From NCBI GenBank assembly GCA_963789215.1, contig CAWBJY010000011.1, positions 248,001 through 312,000 on the forward strand: a stretch of 64,000 bases of DNA, read 5' to 3'. The position numbers and the translations under genes are program-made. Of the stretch, positions 52,803-61,390 are shown piece by piece (the stretch's first letter is position 1; the number at the start of each line of letters is the position of its first letter). Under the pieces are notes generated by a model. It saw only the letters and a program-made list of their open reading frames with translations. It was not told the origin of the DNA and did no database searches. Source of the stretch: Phormidesmis sp963789215. Lineage in GTDB: Bacteria; Cyanobacteriota; Cyanobacteriia; Phormidesmidales; Phormidesmidaceae.

Positions 52803-53273
52803 ATGAAAATAGATCCTGACGCGGTTTCCGTGCAGACGGGGACAAATTATCCGGAGCCTTTTAGGTCGGCAGTAGAGGGGCGATCGCGTAAGAAGATAGG
52901 CGAAGCCGCCGGACTCAAAAACTTTGGCGTAAACCTGACGACCCTCGAACCCGGTGCACAATCGGCACTCCGTCACTGGCACTCTGCTCAAGATGAGTTT
53001 GTATATGTTGTTCAAGGCGAACTGACGCTGATTACTAACGAAGGTGAGCAGAGACTAATGGCCGGAGAGATGGCAGGGTTTGCGGCAGGGGTTGCGAATG
53101 GACATCATCTGGTCAATCGGTCTGGGCAGATAGCTGTGTATTTAGAAGTCGGCGATCGCGCTACTCCAGATCGCGCCGACTATCCAGATGAAGATTTGGT
53201 CTGTGTTCCAACGGTGGAAGGCGCTAGACGGTTCGAGCATAAAAACGGTCAGCCCTATAGCGCATTGGCTTAG
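52803..53273 (+). CDS. cupin-domain protein
   Basis: A 156-residue single-domain cupin. Motif 1 is seen as SALRHWHSAQDEFVYVVQGE (about residues 55-75), with His-x-His and Glu metal ligands, and motif 2 as GVANGHHLVN. The reaction is unknown; the family includes isomerases, oxygenases and sugar enzymes. Confidence 0.88.
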   Translation: MKIDPDAVSVQTGTNYPEPFRSAVEGRSRKKIGEAAGLKNFGVNLTTLEPGAQSALRHWHSAQDEFVYVVQGELTLITNEGEQRLMAGEMAGFAAGVANGHHLVNRSGQIAVYLEVGDRATPDRADYPDEDLVCVPTVEGARRFEHKNGQPYSALA

Positions 53274-53334
53274 CCTGTATAAGTTTGAAGCGCATTGATC
53301 TAGAAAACAATTGTTTAGAAACAGAAGAAACCTT

Positions 53335-53991
53335 GTGAAAAAGCTTGTTTTGAGAGCGATGCGCCAAGGGAGCGGCCCTGCGATCGCACTGTTAGCCGCT
53401 GGTTTAATAAGCTGTAGCCCTAGCCCTTCACCTATTGAGCCTTCTGCCTCATCTAACAGTTCGCCCGCTGCTGTGATGCCACCGCCGCCACCCAAGAGTG
53501 CTTTCCTAGGCAGAATTTCGCCTGATGTCTTTGCAAAAATCAAGCACCTTCCGGTCATGGCTCCGGCTTACATTCCCGCCAATTTTGTCCTAGCCGACTA
53601 TCGCTTGGCAGGATCTCAGTCTTATAGTTTGCTCTACCGCAACCCAAAGAACCAGTGCTTTGCCATTGAATACTACCGCCAGTTACCACTCGCTGAAAAT
53701 ACGGATGGCTTGATGGTTCAATCTTTTGATTCGCCTGCATTCGGCGCAGCCCACGATCTTTACTACAGTCCTGCGAACGAGAGTAAGCAGGACAGCCAAC
53801 CGCTTAGCCAACCGTCTAGTCAACTGTTTAGCCAATGGTTGAGTAACGCAGAGGGTTCGTACCGACTAGCCGGGGCCGCGATGATTGCGCAAAACTACCC
53901 TAATCAAACACCTTGTCAGAATGTTTCACTGGTGGAAGCGAGCAAAATCGTCACTTCAATTGCAGATTTAACCGCATCTCTCACCGAATAA
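53335..53991 (+). CDS. hypothetical lipoprotein
   Basis: The open frame starts at 53311 (TTG) but GTG at 53335 gives a clean lipoprotein signal: basic MKKLVLRAM, hydrophobic segment, LISC lipobox (Cys27 from this start). A Ser/Pro-rich link precedes a compact domain of about 150 residues with no recognised family. Product 218 residues. Confidence 0.7.
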   Translation: MKKLVLRAMRQGSGPAIALLAAGLISCSPSPSPIEPSASSNSSPAAVMPPPPPKSAFLGRISPDVFAKIKHLPVMAPAYIPANFVLADYRLAGSQSYSLLYRNPKNQCFAIEYYRQLPLAENTDGLMVQSFDSPAFGAAHDLYYSPANESKQDSQPLSQPSSQLFSQWLSNAEGSYRLAGAAMIAQNYPNQTPCQNVSLVEASKIVTSIADLTASLTE

Positions 53992-54292
53992 ATGCCTCTG
54001 TAGCTTCTGTTTTGCTGTCTAGATTCGATTTGTCGAAAATCTATTCACCTAACTAACGCAATACAAGTAATCTTCATGACTTCTTAGCAGAATAGATTCT
54101 AAATATGCGGAAACCTTATCACAAAAGCTCACTGATTCTCTTCTATTTGTAAGTATAAATTTATACAAACAAAAACAGCCTACTGAGGTGGCTGTTCGGT
54201 GAATGTCTTTTCTAACCTGACGGTGTTTATTTATACATTGTCTATACCGTTTAGTTGAGCAAATCACCATATTAAGCATAGGGACTTCACTC
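53992..54292. other. intergenic region with palindrome and minus-strand terminator
   Basis: About 300 bases without a gene. It holds a perfect 14-bp palindrome (GTATAAATTTATAC, 54153-54166) and a minus-strand terminator-like hairpin directly to its right. No minus-strand gene ends here. Confidence 0.5.
54165..54196 (-). terminator. terminator-like hairpin, minus strand
   Basis: On the minus strand AACAGCC pairs with GGCTGTT around a 9-base loop and is followed by TTTTGTTTG. No known minus-strand gene lies upstream within 2.8 kb. Confidence 0.5.
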
Positions 54293-55021
54293 ATGAGCAA
54301 ATACCACGTTCTCGGCGCATTTCTAACATTGGCTGCTTGGTCTAGTAGCTATGTTCCTTCTACTGCAACCGTTGCTAGCGGTTGGCAAATCGGCAATCCT
54401 GCCGAAGCAGGCGTCCGTTGGACCCCCAACCCAGAACGCGGCAGCGCTTCTAGTACGCTGTCTGGCGGACGTCGCAGCGCCTCGGCTTCGGCCTGTGCGC
54501 TCAACGCCTCAGAACCCGATCCGGCTATTACTTTGCTAGTTCCTAATGGCGATTCTGGGCTGACGACGACTGACCAGCCCAAACTGTCCTGGTATCTAGA
54601 GAGCAAAGGCATGGCCGATATGGAGTTTGTGCTTTCTCACCCCGAGCAGGCAGAGCCTATATATCGTCAAGAGCTGCGCTCGGGGACTGGGCTAGTCGAA
54701 GTTTCGCTTCCTAAAGAAGCCGCCTTAGAAGCGGGTGTTCGCTATCGGTGGACTGTTTTTGTTTCTTGCAATGGTGGTGAAAGTCAGATTCACGCTCGCA
54801 GTTTTGTAGAGCGCGTACCCAGTATGGCGATCGCCGCGACCTCTAGTTCGATCGATCAGGCAGGCACCTATGCCTCTAACGGTATCTGGTATGACGCCCT
54901 CAATACCTTAATCGCAGCCTATCGCGCTGAGCCGGACATTAACACGCTGCTAGAGATCCGTAATTTGCTTGCCCAAGCAGAAACCGATGTCCCCTTGGAG
55001 CTTTCGCTAGCCATTGAATAA
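54293..55021 (+). CDS. DUF928 exported protein
   Basis: A 242-residue protein of the cyanobacterial DUF928 family, with an N-terminal signal peptide (about residues 1-27). The family core starts with ITLLVPNGDSGLTTTDQPKLSWYL (about 83-106) and continues through beta-strand segments (FVLSHPEQAEPIYRQELRSG). Members are often near CHASE2 or CHAT proteins, and a CHASE2 gene follows here 216 bases later. The function is unknown. Confidence 0.85.
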   Translation: MSKYHVLGAFLTLAAWSSSYVPSTATVASGWQIGNPAEAGVRWTPNPERGSASSTLSGGRRSASASACALNASEPDPAITLLVPNGDSGLTTTDQPKLSWYLESKGMADMEFVLSHPEQAEPIYRQELRSGTGLVEVSLPKEAALEAGVRYRWTVFVSCNGGESQIHARSFVERVPSMAIAATSSSIDQAGTYASNGIWYDALNTLIAAYRAEPDINTLLEIRNLLAQAETDVPLELSLAIE

Positions 55022-55237
55022 TCGACAAGGGAGTAATAGGACCGCACTTAGAAAATCGTTGACTAAGTGCCTGCGTTGATATAGATAGGAGGCTTAGCTG
55101 CGCATGTTGTGGGGCTGAGCCTCTCGTCTATGCAATGGGTTTACTAGATATGAAGCCAGCGCCCCGCAAGGAAATTTCAGTCGGGTTGCTTTTGCTAATC
55201 ACCCTTCTACGCAGCGATTGCTCAAGCCGGATTTCAC

Positions 55238-57007
55238 GTGATAGAGACTCCTCATAGCTCGCCTGTTAGAGAGTGGAAATACATTCTCAAGACCTGGCGG
55301 CGAAAGCTAGTCGATAAGAAATACGTGGTTCCGTTGCTAGGTATTGCTGCAACGGGGAGTGTTTTACTGCTTCGAAGTTTGGGGGTTTTGCAGGTGTGGG
55401 AGCTGCATACCTTCGACTGGATGATGAACCACCGGCCAGCAGAGCGTCTAGATGATCGTATTGTAATTATTGGCGTTACTGAATCGGATGTCGTGCGCGA
55501 GGATGCCGCTGCTATCTCCGACGACCTGATGGCCAATCTGATCGAGAAGGTTAAGGCGCAAGCGCCTACTGTCATTGGCTTAGACTTTTTTCGCAATGTG
55601 CCTCGCGACGAGGGCTACGAGCGCTTGCAGACGATCTTTGAAGAAACACCTAATATCATCGGGATTGAAAAGGTGGTTGATGACGAGGCCCTATCGGCAG
55701 TATCCGGTAATTCTGTGCTGTCTCGCAATAATCAGATGGCCGCTAGCGACCTCATTGTCGATATAGACGGGCGGGTGCGCCGAGGATTTTTGTTTCCAAG
55801 CGCCGACAAACGCGTACTAGAGGGGTTGGCCTTTCGCGTCGCGCTCGAATACTTATCTACTCACGATATTGAACCGGCAGGGAGTCCAGATTTGCTAGAG
55901 CTGGGCTATGCGCGGATACCTCCTTTTGAGAAAAACTCGGGGGGCTACCATGACGCCGACGCGGGAGGCTATCAAATCATCCTCAACTGGCGGCCTAATT
56001 TGAGCTTTCAAACTTATAGCTCTTATGAGGTATTGAATGGCGAGTTGCCATCGGAGGCGCTGCGCGAAAAGATTGTGCTAATTGGCAGTATGCAGTCGGG
56101 GGATGCCGATGTATTTTTTACGCCTTACAGCAATCGCGGTGAAGGTGGTCTGTTGCCAAGCCATGGTATTGAGCTTCATGCCAGCCTGGTGAGCCAAGTC
56201 ATCAGCGCTGCTTTTGGCCAGCGTTCTACGATTCGTACGCTGCCTGAGCAGGCAGAAGTTTTTTTGATTGCTGCCTACGCCGGGCTAGGAATATTACTCT
56301 ACCAGCTAGGGCGTAGTGATATGAAGCGACTGATGCTGTTTGGGTGCTGTTTGGGCCTTACGTTTGGTGCGAGTTATTTAGCGCTGATGCTAGCGGGTTG
56401 GTGGCTACCTGTTGTGCCGGTCAGCTTATCGCTGTTTGCCTCTCCGGTCATTACCCGACTGCAAAAAATAAATCGGTTGCAAACGCTATCTCATGTCGAT
56501 GAACTGACCCAACTGGCGAATCGTCGTAGCTTTCAAGATCATCTGACAAAAGAGTGGCAGCGGGCTTTGCGATCGCACACACCTATTTCGCTAGTATTAT
56601 GCGACGTAGACTATTTCAAGTTCTATAACGATACCTATGGCCACCCCGAAGGGGACGAATGTCTGAAGCAGGTTGCCAGGGCCATTGGCGGTTCTGTTCG
56701 TAGACCTGACGATTTGGCCGCACGCTATGGGGGCGAAGAATTTGTGGTGCTGCTGCCTAATACGACGGCAGAAGGTGCTATGCAAGTTGCAAAGGACGCA
56801 GCAGCCAGAGTGCAAGCGCTAAAGATCGCCCATAAGTCTTCTCAGGTATCGTCCTACGTCAGCATTAGCTTGGGAGTGACAACGCTGGTGCCTAAGCCGG
56901 ATATGGCGGTAAGCACGTTAGTTGATACTGCCGACTTGGGACTTTACGAGGCTAAGCGCAGAGGTCGCAATCAGGTTGTGCTTAGAAGGCCCTGGGCAGT
57001 GGAGTAG
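55238..57007 (+). CDS. CHASE2-GGDEF diguanylate cyclase
   Basis: A 589-residue membrane signalling protein. One helix (about residues 35-52), then the extracytoplasmic CHASE2 sensor (about 60-340), three helices (about 345-410) and a cytoplasmic GGDEF domain. The active-site loop GGEEF is at 498-502 and the preceding metal-site CDVDYFKFYND is normal, so it probably makes cyclic di-GMP. An RxxD inhibitory site is not obvious. It follows the DUF928 gene in the same direction. Start GTG at 55238. Confidence 0.92.
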   Translation: MIETPHSSPVREWKYILKTWRRKLVDKKYVVPLLGIAATGSVLLLRSLGVLQVWELHTFDWMMNHRPAERLDDRIVIIGVTESDVVREDAAAISDDLMANLIEKVKAQAPTVIGLDFFRNVPRDEGYERLQTIFEETPNIIGIEKVVDDEALSAVSGNSVLSRNNQMAASDLIVDIDGRVRRGFLFPSADKRVLEGLAFRVALEYLSTHDIEPAGSPDLLELGYARIPPFEKNSGGYHDADAGGYQIILNWRPNLSFQTYSSYEVLNGELPSEALREKIVLIGSMQSGDADVFFTPYSNRGEGGLLPSHGIELHASLVSQVISAAFGQRSTIRTLPEQAEVFLIAAYAGLGILLYQLGRSDMKRLMLFGCCLGLTFGASYLALMLAGWWLPVVPVSLSLFASPVITRLQKINRLQTLSHVDELTQLANRRSFQDHLTKEWQRALRSHTPISLVLCDVDYFKFYNDTYGHPEGDECLKQVARAIGGSVRRPDDLAARYGGEEFVVLLPNTTAEGAMQVAKDAAARVQALKIAHKSSQVSSYVSISLGVTTLVPKPDMAVSTLVDTADLGLYEAKRRGRNQVVLRRPWAVE

Positions 57008-57056
57008 TGCTCTAATCGTGTTCTGGTCAAGCTCCTGCGTCATCCCATAGCTGAGA

Positions 57057-57998
57057 TTATCCTTTGCCTATGTCACTGTCTGCCTGAGGATGTTCGCTGT
57101 AGTCTACTCTGGCACCGGCCCACTGCAACTTATTGCGTAGCGTCCGATAGTAGGAGTGATCTTCTTGCAAAATAATAAATTTTGCTAAATGCTCTGCCAT
57201 GCGGATATCAACGCGCTGCTGCGGCCAGATAGCAGTGCCAAGCACACCGTCTGTCCAAAGCTTGGTGTTGCCCTCTTCGTCTTTCAGTGGCCAAACGCTC
57301 ACTGTGCAACCGGGCGGCAGTACAATCGGGCGGCTCGACAGGCTCATCGGGCAGATCGGCGTGACGGTAATGGAATGCATTCCGGGGTGAACAATCGGGC
57401 CATTTGCCGAAACCGTGTAGCCAGTAGTGCCGGTAGGCGTACTGATAAGCAGCCCGTCGCCCTGATACTGATCGACTACTTCGCCGTCGATTTCTACTTC
57501 CAAAATAGAAGTAATCATGCGGTTAGGCGAGGCGGGCTTAACGCACATCTCGTTGAGCGCAAAGTAGCGATCGCTTACCGCCTCAAACTGGCCCGACGGC
57601 CCCCGATAGGTTTGGGCCTGCAGCATCATTCGCTGCTGCACCGCAAACTTGTCAGACTGTAGGCGATCCCAAACTGCTTCAAAATCACCCGCAATCTCAG
57701 CAGACTCTGTTAAAAAACCTAAGTGTCCGCCTACGTTAACCGCCAAAATTGGAATATCGTCCGCTGCTAGATGCCTCGCTGCAGCAAGCGCGGTGCCATC
57801 GCCACCCAAAACAACGGCCAAGTCAATTGGAACAGGCGTTGATTCTAAAAAAACGGGATAGGGATTATCCTGCGCTCCGCTAGGCCCGAGCATTACCTTA
57901 GCTCCCAACGACTCTAGCTGCCGGGCACACTTATCGGCCCAGCCCCGACTTTGCTGGTTGCCTGCTTTATATACAATAACGACCTGCTTTAGCTGCAC
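57057..57998 (-). CDS. nadK: NAD kinase
   Basis: NAD kinase makes NADP from NAD and ATP. The 313-residue protein has the GGDGTALAAAR motif (about residues 65-75), the NEMCVKP segment and the glycine-rich TPTGTTGYTVSANGPIVHP block. Cyanobacteria typically have two NAD kinases; this one lies directly downstream of ndhE on the same strand, which fits a link between NADP supply and NDH-1. Confidence 0.95.
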   Translation of the reverse strand: MQLKQVVIVYKAGNQQSRGWADKCARQLESLGAKVMLGPSGAQDNPYPVFLESTPVPIDLAVVLGGDGTALAAARHLAADDIPILAVNVGGHLGFLTESAEIAGDFEAVWDRLQSDKFAVQQRMMLQAQTYRGPSGQFEAVSDRYFALNEMCVKPASPNRMITSILEVEIDGEVVDQYQGDGLLISTPTGTTGYTVSANGPIVHPGMHSITVTPICPMSLSSRPIVLPPGCTVSVWPLKDEEGNTKLWTDGVLGTAIWPQQRVDIRMAEHLAKFIILQEDHSYYRTLRNKLQWAGARVDYSEHPQADSDIGKG

Positions 57999-58096
57999 GA
58001 ACTTATCCTAAGTAACATCCGGCTCATGAGCAGTTGAGGCTTATCAGCAGTTAATGAAAGTAGCGAGTCGATAGCAGTCACGATAGATGGCGGTTG

Positions 58097-58402
58097 CTAC
58101 CACTTAAGTAAGTTGAATCGCTCCATATCTACCGTGTCGCGGTTGCGATAGATAGAAAGAACAATGGCTAAGCCCACTGCTGCTTCAGCGGCCGCGATCG
58201 TAATAACGAAGACCGAAAAAACCTGTCCTTTGATCTGCGCAGGGTCAAGGTAGTTAGAAAATGCCATCAAGTTGATGTTGACCGCATTGAGCATCAGCTC
58301 AATCGACATCAGCACTCGGATGACATTGCGACTAGAGACTAAACCGTAAATGCCGATGCAAAACAGGGCGGCAGCTAGCAGTAAGAAATATTCGAGTTGC
58401 AT
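58097..58402 (-). CDS. ndhE: NDH-1 subunit 4L
   Basis: A NuoK-type three-helix membrane subunit of the NDH-1 complex in thylakoids. The frame is open from 58441 but the family starts at the ATG at 58402 (MQLEYFLLLAAALFCIGIYG), giving 101 residues. The conserved membrane glutamates are in SIELMLNAVN and AAEAAVGLA. It is last in ndhAIGE. Confidence 0.95.
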   Translation of the reverse strand: MQLEYFLLLAAALFCIGIYGLVSSRNVIRVLMSIELMLNAVNINLMAFSNYLDPAQIKGQVFSVFVITIAAAEAAVGLAIVLSIYRNRDTVDMERFNLLKW

Positions 58403-58491
58403 AGGAATGAATCTGCGGCTTGGATAGAGATAGCTGAGCAAAAATCTGAGGCTTTGAGGCGATCTGCGCTTATATCTAATCTTTTTCGAGA

Positions 58492-59094
58492 TTAATCTTC
58501 GTCGCGCGCACCAGCCGCTACTAGCTCGCGAGGGCGCTCCGGCAAAGTCAAAGACTTGCTCTGCGCAACGGCTTCATCGGGAATGTACTCGCGACGAGCC
58601 AAGATGATCGCGCCTACTAGTGCAATGAGCAGCAGCACCGAAGCTAGCTCAAAAGGAAGCAGGAAGTCGGTAAAGAAGTGCCGACCAATGACCTCAATTG
58701 CCTGGTCGCCAGCAGCTGCTTCCGTAGAAATTAGCCAGGGGTGTGCGAGAACCATGTTACTTAGCAAGGCAAAAATGCCGACGCAAACCGCGCCCGTAGT
58801 GGCTCTGCTGATCCACTCATTTTTAATCGGAACGAAGTCTTCTTGCTTGTTAACCAGCATGATTCCAAACAGAATCAACACGTTGACCGCGCCTACATAT
58901 ACCAATACCTGCGCGGCTGCTACAAAACCAGCGTTCAGTAAAATATAGATACCAGAAATACTGATAAAAACTAGGCCGAGCAAAAACGCAGAATAGACAA
59001 TATTAGAGAGTAAGACTACGCCCAGCGCACCGACAATGACAATCGCCGCTAGGATAGCAAACGAGACTAGCTGAACACCTTCTGCTAAGTTCAA
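58492..59094 (-). CDS. ndhG: NDH-1 subunit 6
   Basis: A NuoJ-type subunit, 200 residues, with five membrane helices and the SAFLLGLVFISISGIYILLNAGFVAA and YVGAVNVLILFGIMLVN motifs. It is encoded between ndhI and ndhE as in other cyanobacteria. Confidence 0.95.
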   Translation of the reverse strand: MNLAEGVQLVSFAILAAIVIVGALGVVLLSNIVYSAFLLGLVFISISGIYILLNAGFVAAAQVLVYVGAVNVLILFGIMLVNKQEDFVPIKNEWISRATTGAVCVGIFALLSNMVLAHPWLISTEAAAGDQAIEVIGRHFFTDFLLPFELASVLLLIALVGAIILARREYIPDEAVAQSKSLTLPERPRELVAAGARDED

Positions 59095-59197
59095 AGTAAT
59101 TTTTTCCTCACAATTTTCTGCTCTAAATTCTCTGCTCTAACGAATGGCCTAAGTCTCTGCTCAAGAGCGCTTGCCATCGCTCTGATTAATTTACCAC

Positions 59198-59839
59198 CTA
59201 CTCTTTACTTTCAGTGGTTGCTTCGGCGGGTTTACTCGCATCTGCTTTTGCTTTTTCAGCTTCTAGCTCAGCGAGTATGTCTCTAGGCGATCGCCCAGCT
59301 CGCTGCGAACCAGCCGGTAAATCGTGAGGGTCTAATACGCCTTTGGGTAGGTAGGCTAGCTCTCTCATCGCTTCTACCATCGGGTCTTCAGTTACCTTGT
59401 AAGGCAAGCGACCCAACGCTACGCTGTCGTAGTTAAGGTTATGGCGATCGTACGCCGATAGCTCATATTCTTCTGTCATCGACAGGCAGTTTGTGGGGCA
59501 ATATTCTACGCAGTTGCCGCAGAAAATGCAGACGCCAAAGTCAATGCTGTAGTGATTTAGCGTCTTTTTCTTAGTCTCCCGGTTAAACTCCCAGTCCACT
59601 ACCGGCAGGTTAATCGGGCAAACGCGAACGCACACTTCGCAAGCAATACACTTGTCGAACTCAAAGTGAATGCGGCCACGATAGCGCTCTGAAGGAATTA
59701 GTTTCTCGTAGGGGTACTTTACCGTGACCGGGCGACGGCTCATATGGTCGAATGTAACGGACAGACCTTGACCAATAAATTTTGCTGCTTGAGCGGTCTC
59801 TTTGGCGTAGTCTCCAACTTGTTTGAGAAAATTCAACAT
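59198..59839 (-). CDS. ndhI: NDH-1 iron-sulfur subunit I
   Basis: A peripheral-arm subunit with two [4Fe-4S] sites: CIACEVCVRVCP and CIFCGNCVEYCP. The 213-residue protein is longer at the C-terminus than NuoI, with a Lys/Ala/Glu-rich tail common in cyanobacteria. In photosynthetic NDH-1 it links ferredoxin electrons to plastoquinone. Confidence 0.96.
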   Translation of the reverse strand: MLNFLKQVGDYAKETAQAAKFIGQGLSVTFDHMSRRPVTVKYPYEKLIPSERYRGRIHFEFDKCIACEVCVRVCPINLPVVDWEFNRETKKKTLNHYSIDFGVCIFCGNCVEYCPTNCLSMTEEYELSAYDRHNLNYDSVALGRLPYKVTEDPMVEAMRELAYLPKGVLDPHDLPAGSQRAGRSPRDILAELEAEKAKADASKPAEATTESKE

Positions 59840-59906
59840 GGCAAGAGGTCTATGTAGGATGAAAGATTACAAAAATATTAAACGGAGGGCCAATGGGTTT
59901 GTGGGC

Positions 59907-61025
59907 TTAGCCACCAAACGCCATCGGGAAAGACAGCTTTAGACCCGCGGTGACCAATAGGTTTACTAAAGAGATTGGTAGCAAGAACTTCCAGCCTAGG
60001 TCTAGCAGTTGGTCGATACGAACACGAGGCACCGTCCACCGCAGTAAAATAGTCAGGAATACCAGCAAATAGGCTTTGATCATTGTCATAACGACGCCTA
60101 GAGATGCAGTGATAATCTGCACCCAAGGTGCGTTTTCGTTGATGCCCAGGAGTCCGGTAATAGTTTCTACCGGAATGGGGAAGTTCCAGCCGCCTAGATA
60201 GAGCACCGAAACGACCAGCGCAGAGAGGACGAGGTTGACGTAAGAGCCGACGTAGAACAGGCCAAACTTCATGCCCGTGTACTCAGTCTGATAGCCCGCT
60301 ACTAGCTCTTCTTCTGCCTCTGGCAGGTCGAAAGGCAAGCGCTCGCACTCTGCTAGGGCCGAAATCCAGAAGATAACGAAGCCTACGGGCTGTCGCCAGA
60401 TGTTCCAACCCAAGATGCCGTAGCTGGACTGCTGATTGACGATGTCGATAGTGCTCAGGCCGTTGCTCATCATGACGACCGCTAGAACTGAGAGGGCTAG
60501 CGGAATCTCGTAGCTGATCGACTGAGCCGCGGCGCGAAGTCCGCCTAAAAGTGAGTATTTGTTATTGGAGGAGTAGCCTGCCATCAAAAAGCCGATGGGC
60601 GCGATGCTAGAGAGCGCAATCCATAGGAAGATACCGATGCCTAGATCGGTGATGACCATGTTTTGGCCGAAGGGCACAATGAGAAAAGATAGAAAGACGG
60701 GAATTACGACGATTGCAGGCCCTAGCACAAATAGATAAGGGTCTGACTTAGCGGGAGTGATGTCTGCTTTGAAGATTAGCTTGACGCCATCTGCAACCGC
60801 TTGAAGGGCACCTAAGGGGCCAACGTATTCTGGGCCAACTCGCTGCTGAGCGGCGGCGGAAATTTTACGCTCTAGCCAGACGGATATAAAAATGCTGATA
60901 GTTGCTGCTACTAGCATTAGCAACATAGGTAGCGGAATCCAGATAGTTTTAGCAGCACCCGCAGGTAACCCTAAATCCATCAGTGCCTGAACGAACGTGC
61001 CTTGGAGGTCTATGCCTGGGGTCAT
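59907..61025 (-). CDS. ndhA: NDH-1 subunit 1
   Basis: A NuoH-type quinone-site membrane subunit, 372 residues, eight helices. Family marks include ERKISAAAQQRVGPEYVGPLGALQ and LAECERLPFDLPEAEEELVAGYQTEYTGMKF. It is the first gene of ndhAIGE, transcribed after gltA. Confidence 0.96.
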   Translation of the reverse strand: MTPGIDLQGTFVQALMDLGLPAGAAKTIWIPLPMLLMLVAATISIFISVWLERKISAAAQQRVGPEYVGPLGALQAVADGVKLIFKADITPAKSDPYLFVLGPAIVVIPVFLSFLIVPFGQNMVITDLGIGIFLWIALSSIAPIGFLMAGYSSNNKYSLLGGLRAAAQSISYEIPLALSVLAVVMMSNGLSTIDIVNQQSSYGILGWNIWRQPVGFVIFWISALAECERLPFDLPEAEEELVAGYQTEYTGMKFGLFYVGSYVNLVLSALVVSVLYLGGWNFPIPVETITGLLGINENAPWVQIITASLGVVMTMIKAYLLVFLTILLRWTVPRVRIDQLLDLGWKFLLPISLVNLLVTAGLKLSFPMAFGG

Positions 61026-61116
61026 ACTGTTTTCTAGGACGCTGATCCTACTCGCGCTGTCTCTAGAAGATTCTAGCGCTTAATCTCTGCCTAAACGATC
61101 TTTCGATAGGTGCACA

Positions 61117-61148
61117 TAAAAACCCCCTCGACACAAGGCCGAAGGGGC
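61117..61148 (-). terminator. intrinsic terminator, minus strand
   Basis: On the minus strand CCCCTTCG pairs with CGAGGGG (one bulge) and is followed by TTTTTA. It lies between gltA and ndhA and separates their transcripts, or acts as an attenuator before ndhA. Confidence 0.65.
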
Positions 61149-61312
61149 TGGAGTTCCTGAAAATCGTCACTGGAAACATATTCACGGGATAATTCGGTAT
61201 TGCCAAGAGGGGTAACGCCCATCACTGCTTAGGCTTAAAGCCTATTTTCGGCTGAGTAAATTTACTGAATCCCGATTTGTCAACGATCTTAGTCACTTTT
61301 AGAGACTGCTAG

Positions 61313-61348
61313 GTTCGCTAAAAAACTTTCCAAAGTTTTTTAGCGAAC
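61313..61348. repeat. 17-bp perfect inverted repeat
   Basis: GTTCGCTAAAAAACTTT (61313-61329) is followed by CC and its exact complement to 61348. The stem is rich in A/T inside. It lies 43 bases after the gltA stop. Confidence 0.85.
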
Positions 61349-61390
61349 GAATGCGCTTATTTAGATTGGGTTCTAGGTCTTTGATATTAC

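Larger units (their letters stand above)
61026..61390. other. gltA-ndhA intergenic region
   Basis: About 365 bases. It contains a terminator-like hairpin (61117-61148) and a 17-bp perfect inverted repeat (61313-61348); the rest presumably carries the ndhA promoter. No gene is seen. Confidence 0.6.

Noticed and set aside
57189..57662. 157-codon frame opposite nadK
   Set aside because: Antisense shadow of a well-conserved enzyme gene.
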